Below, one piece after another: positions 61,714-64,000 of a DNA stretch of 64,000 nucleotides. The notes under the pieces were generated by a model. It saw only the letters and a program-made list of their open reading frames with translations, was not told where the DNA came from and made no database searches. The stretch comes from Anaerolineales bacterium (GTDB lineage: Bacteria; Chloroflexota; Anaerolineae; 4572-78; J111): positions 1,830,296-1,894,295 of the forward strand of contig JABTUW010000002.1 in the NCBI GenBank assembly GCA_015075185.1, in the 5' to 3' direction. The stretch's first letter is position 1. Every line of letters starts with the position of its first letter. The translations under genes and the position numbers were made by a program.

Positions 61714-61734
61714 AGTAGACAGTAGACGGTAGAC
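61714..61734. repeat. 7-bp tandem repeats (AGTAGAC)
   Basis: AGTAGAC x2 and GGTAGAC lie upstream of the Usp gene. The rest of the 173-base gap to hemL has C-rich CCCTTCGGG repeats and no gene. Confidence 0.75.
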
Positions 61735-61866
61735 AAGGAAATCATACAACTCTGCGACCTCACCCCTTCGGGTGCAGGCCGCGCCCCTTCGGGCGTCCCC
61801 GAAGGGGGAAAGGGCGTGCTACCCTGCTACCTGTTCAAATTTGCGGCCTGTAACCCCTGCAACCTG

Positions 61867-63153
61867 CTACTTGTCCGCAATTTCTTGAAAAGCGGCTTGA
61901 GCGGCGGCAACGGTTGCCGTGACAATCTCGCCGGTGTGGGCGAGGGAGAAGAAGCCTGACTCAAACTGTGAGGGGGCCAGGTAGACTCCCTGGCGCAGCA
62001 TGGCCTGGAAGAAACGGGCATAGCGCTGGGTGTCGCTTTTGGCGGCGGTATCCCAATTGACGACCGGCTGGTCGGTGAAGAAGGCGCAGAACATGGTCCC
62101 CACCTGAGTCTGATAGAGAGGCACTCCGGCGGCCTCGGCGGCTGCGCCGATCCCCTGGCACAATTGGGTGGTCCCGGCAACCAGCCGGTCGAACACACCT
62201 GGCTCGCGGATGGCCTTGAGCGTTTCAATGCCAGCGGTCATGGCTAAAGGGTTGCCGCTGAGGGTGCCGGCCTGGTACATCGGCCCGGCCGGGGCAACGG
62301 TCTGCATAATCTCGCGCCGCCCGGCGTATGCGCCGACCGGCAGACCGCCGCCGATGACTTTGCCCAGGGCGGTTAGATCGGGCGTCACGCCGTAATAGGC
62401 CTGCGCGCCGCCGAGAGCCACTCGAAAGCCGGTCATCACTTCATCGAAAATGAGCAGAGCGTTATGCCGGGTGCAAAGCCGGCGCAGTCCAGCCAGGTAG
62501 CCCTCGACCGGCGGGACGCAGCCAATGTTCCCGGCGACCGGCTCTAAAATGATCCCGGCGATGTCACGGCCATACTCGTCAAACAGGGCTTCGACGGCGG
62601 CCAGGTCGTTAAAGGGCGCGGTCAGAGTGTCGCGGGTCGCGCCGGCAGGCACGCCGGGGCTATCGGGCAGGCCCAAGGTGGCGACGCCGGAGCCGGCCTG
62701 CACCAGCAAAAAGTCGGCGTGGCCGTGGTAGTTGCCCTGGAGCTTGATGATTTTGTCGCGTTTGGTAAAGGCGCGAGCCAGGCGCAGCACGCTCATCGTC
62801 GCTTCGGTGCCGGAGTTCACCATGCGCACCATGTCCATGGTCGGCACCAGGTTGGTGACCAGTTCCGCCATTTTCACTTCCATTTCGGTTGGCGCGCCGA
62901 AGCTTAAACCGCGCTCCGCAGCTTCGATCACCGCATTGCGGATAGCCGGATGGTTATGCCCCAGTACCATTGGTCCCCAGGAACCGACATAGTCGATATA
63001 CGCTTTGCCATCGACATCATAAAGATAAGCGCCGTCCGCTTTTTCGATAAACAGCGGGGTGCCGCCCACGCCAGTGAAGGCGCGAACAGGGGAGTTCACG
63101 CCGCCGGGGATCAGCTCGCGGGCCGCGCTATAGAGATTTTCAGACTTACTCAT
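61867..63153 (-). CDS. hemL: Glutamate-1-semialdehyde 2,1-aminomutase, chimeric N-terminus
   Basis: HemL makes 5-aminolevulinate for heme. The 428-residue frame is open, with the PLP Lys in TALGKVIGGG and YQAGTLSGNP. However residues 1-121 (62791-63153) look like the Salmonella/E. coli protein throughout, from MSKSENLYSAARELIPGGVN to MVNSGTEATMS, including AELVTNLVPTMD as I recall it for Salmonella. From residue 122 (VLRLARAFTKRDKIIKLQ) the sequence departs and is divergent. The divergent clcA just upstream matches the enterobacterial gene order. I read this as an assembly join in a conserved stretch; a real recombination cannot be excluded. Confidence 0.85.
   Translation of the reverse strand: MSKSENLYSAARELIPGGVNSPVRAFTGVGGTPLFIEKADGAYLYDVDGKAYIDYVGSWGPMVLGHNHPAIRNAVIEAAERGLSFGAPTEMEVKMAELVTNLVPTMDMVRMVNSGTEATMSVLRLARAFTKRDKIIKLQGNYHGHADFLLVQAGSGVATLGLPDSPGVPAGATRDTLTAPFNDLAAVEALFDEYGRDIAGIILEPVAGNIGCVPPVEGYLAGLRRLCTRHNALLIFDEVMTGFRVALGGAQAYYGVTPDLTALGKVIGGGLPVGAYAGRREIMQTVAPAGPMYQAGTLSGNPLAMTAGIETLKAIREPGVFDRLVAGTTQLCQGIGAAAEAAGVPLYQTQVGTMFCAFFTDQPVVNWDTAAKSDTQRYARFFQAMLRQGVYLAPSQFESGFFSLAHTGEIVTATVAAAQAAFQEIADK
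62785..62800. other. Apparent chimeric junction inside hemL
   Basis: Sequence right of this point encodes an enterobacterial HemL start, the hemL-clcA intergenic and clcA. Sequence left of it encodes a divergent HemL remainder. The switch occurs just after the conserved codons for MVNSGTEATMS, a place where two hemL genes could share enough bases to be joined in assembly. The exact base cannot be set without a reference alignment. Confidence 0.75.
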
Positions 63154-63322
63154 GGAAAGATTCCTGGTTCGTAGAAAAAGTGAATACCCGCTATTCTAAG
63201 TTATTCAGAGAAGGTTATGAAAGTTTTACGCATTTGAAACAATACGATTTGCAGGGGATTTTCGCGGCGTTGGCGAGTAGAATGCCGACTTTAGATTTGT
63301 ATTACCAATTAATGATCTTCTG
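63154..63322. other. hemL-clcA divergent intergenic, enterobacterial
   Basis: This 169-base gap separates divergent hemL and clcA, matching the arrangement in E. coli and Salmonella. It should hold both promoters; I do not assign precise boxes. It belongs to the foreign segment. Confidence 0.6.
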
Positions 63323-64000
63323 ATGAAAACAGACACTTCCACCTTTTTAGCTCAGCAAATTGTGCGTTTACGGCGCAGAGATCAGATTCGCCGGTTAATG
63401 CAGCGGGATAAAACGCCGCTGGCCATCCTGTTCATGGCGGCCGTTGTCGGCACGCTTACCGGACTGGTTGGCGTCGCCTTTGAAAAGGCGGTTTCCTGGG
63501 TACAAAACATGCGCATTGGCGCGCTGGTTCAGGTCGCGGACCATGCGTTTTTGCTTTGGCCGCTGGCCTTTATCCTTTCGGCGTTACTGGCGATGGTCGG
63601 CTACTTTTTGGTGCGAAAATTTGCGCCGGAAGCCGGCGGCTCGGGTATCCCGGAAATTGAAGGTGCGCTGGAGGAGTTACGTCCGGTGCGCTGGTGGCGC
63701 GTGTTGCCGGTGAAGTTTATCGGCGGGATGGGAACGTTGGGCGCAGGAATGGTATTAGGGCGCGAAGGGCCAACGGTGCAAATCGGGGGCAACCTGGGGC
63801 GCATGGTGCTGGATGTTTTTCGTATGCGCAGCGCCGAAGCGCGGCATACGTTGCTGGCGACCGGCGCGGCGGCGGGGCTCTCTGCGGCGTTTAACGCGCC
63901 GCTGGCGGGTATCCTGTTTATTATTGAAGAGATGCGCCCGCAGTTTCGCTACAACCTGATTTCGATTAAAGCGGTGTTTACCGGCGTCATCATGTCGAGC
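63323..64000 (+). CDS. clcA: H+/Cl- exchange transporter ClcA, 3' partial (enterobacterial)
   Basis: This is the first 226 codons of ClcA, cut by the window end. It has GSGIP (106-110), GREGP with gating Glu148 (146-150) and the early helices of the CLC fold. From recall, the N-terminus [20 protein letters not shown] is the Salmonella version. Together with the divergent hemL start and their intergenic, it is enterobacterial in content and order. ClcA exchanges two chloride for one proton in extreme acid resistance. It should not be taken as a gene of the main organism. Confidence 0.9.

Noticed and set aside
62785..64000. Recent horizontal transfer of hemL-clcA from an enterobacterium
   Set aside because: A mid-gene switch in a conserved stretch with unchanged enterobacterial gene order to the contig end fits an assembly join better; it is kept only as an alternative.

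Overview
The window reads as about 62.8 kb of one bacterial chromosome, most likely an uncultured Chloroflexota (Anaerolineae-like) organism, joined at its right end to about 1.2 kb of enterobacterial DNA. The Chloroflexota assignment is an inference from gene content and protein style: large GT-C-like membrane glycosyltransferases, Thr/Pro-rich kinase tails, a UPF0182 protein, a DUF3124 lipoprotein, Rex and a full F-type atp operon. No rRNA, tRNA, CRISPR array, integrase or transposase gene was seen.

Layout. 1-3.4 kb: the end of an altronate/galactarate dehydratase-family gene, a TolB-like lipoprotein and a free-standing GyrA C-terminal beta-pinwheel protein. 3.5-11.7 kb: three large minus-strand membrane proteins (GT-C-like, PTPS-related type) with C-terminal beta-sandwich modules. 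11.9-16.6 kb: PAC2 protein, GT2 glycosyltransferase, a ParB-like/double-Usp fusion and an MFS transporter. 16.8-20.1 kb: sugar aminotransferase, methyltransferase and a flippase-like protein. 20.3-27.6 kb: the atp operon (atpZ/I-like, B, E, F, H, A, G, D, C) with a good sigma70-type promoter; atpB is broken by a frameshift. 27.8-34.7 kb: mreB, rex, a GT2 enzyme, an SsnA-like amidohydrolase and two CNNM/CorC-type proteins. 34.8-45.5 kb: secreted proteins, a receptor-like Ser/Thr kinase, a sugar dehydrogenase, a pentapeptide-repeat protein, small proteins and a fourth GT-C-like enzyme. 45.8-52.6 kb: a LysM protein between Gly/Tyr-rich tails, a free effector-associated-domain (EAD)-like protein, UPF0182, DUF3124 and a CPA2 antiporter. 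52.7-61.1 kb: a three-gene minus-strand operon encoding a transmembrane STAND ATPase, an unrecognised 829-aa protein and a tandem double Ser/Thr kinase. 61.3-63.2 kb: a Usp protein and hemL.

The strongest candidate for an undescribed system is the 52.7-61.1 kb operon. Its STAND ATPase and double kinase share a short glycine-rich VVQIG motif. The kinase also carries an EAD-like domain matching the free EAD-like protein about 6 kb away, which suggests a signalling or conflict network built on homotypic contacts.

Two further themes stand out. Heptanucleotide (7-bp) tandem repeats resembling cyanobacterial STRR elements are scattered between and inside genes, and 33-bp palindromes of one family sit between atpD and atpC and inside the double-kinase gene. 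At the right end, hemL switches within one reading frame from a Salmonella/E. coli-like N-terminus (residues 1-121) to a divergent remainder, and is followed by Salmonella-like clcA. This is best explained as an assembly chimera, so sequence right of about 62.79 kb should not be assigned to the main organism.
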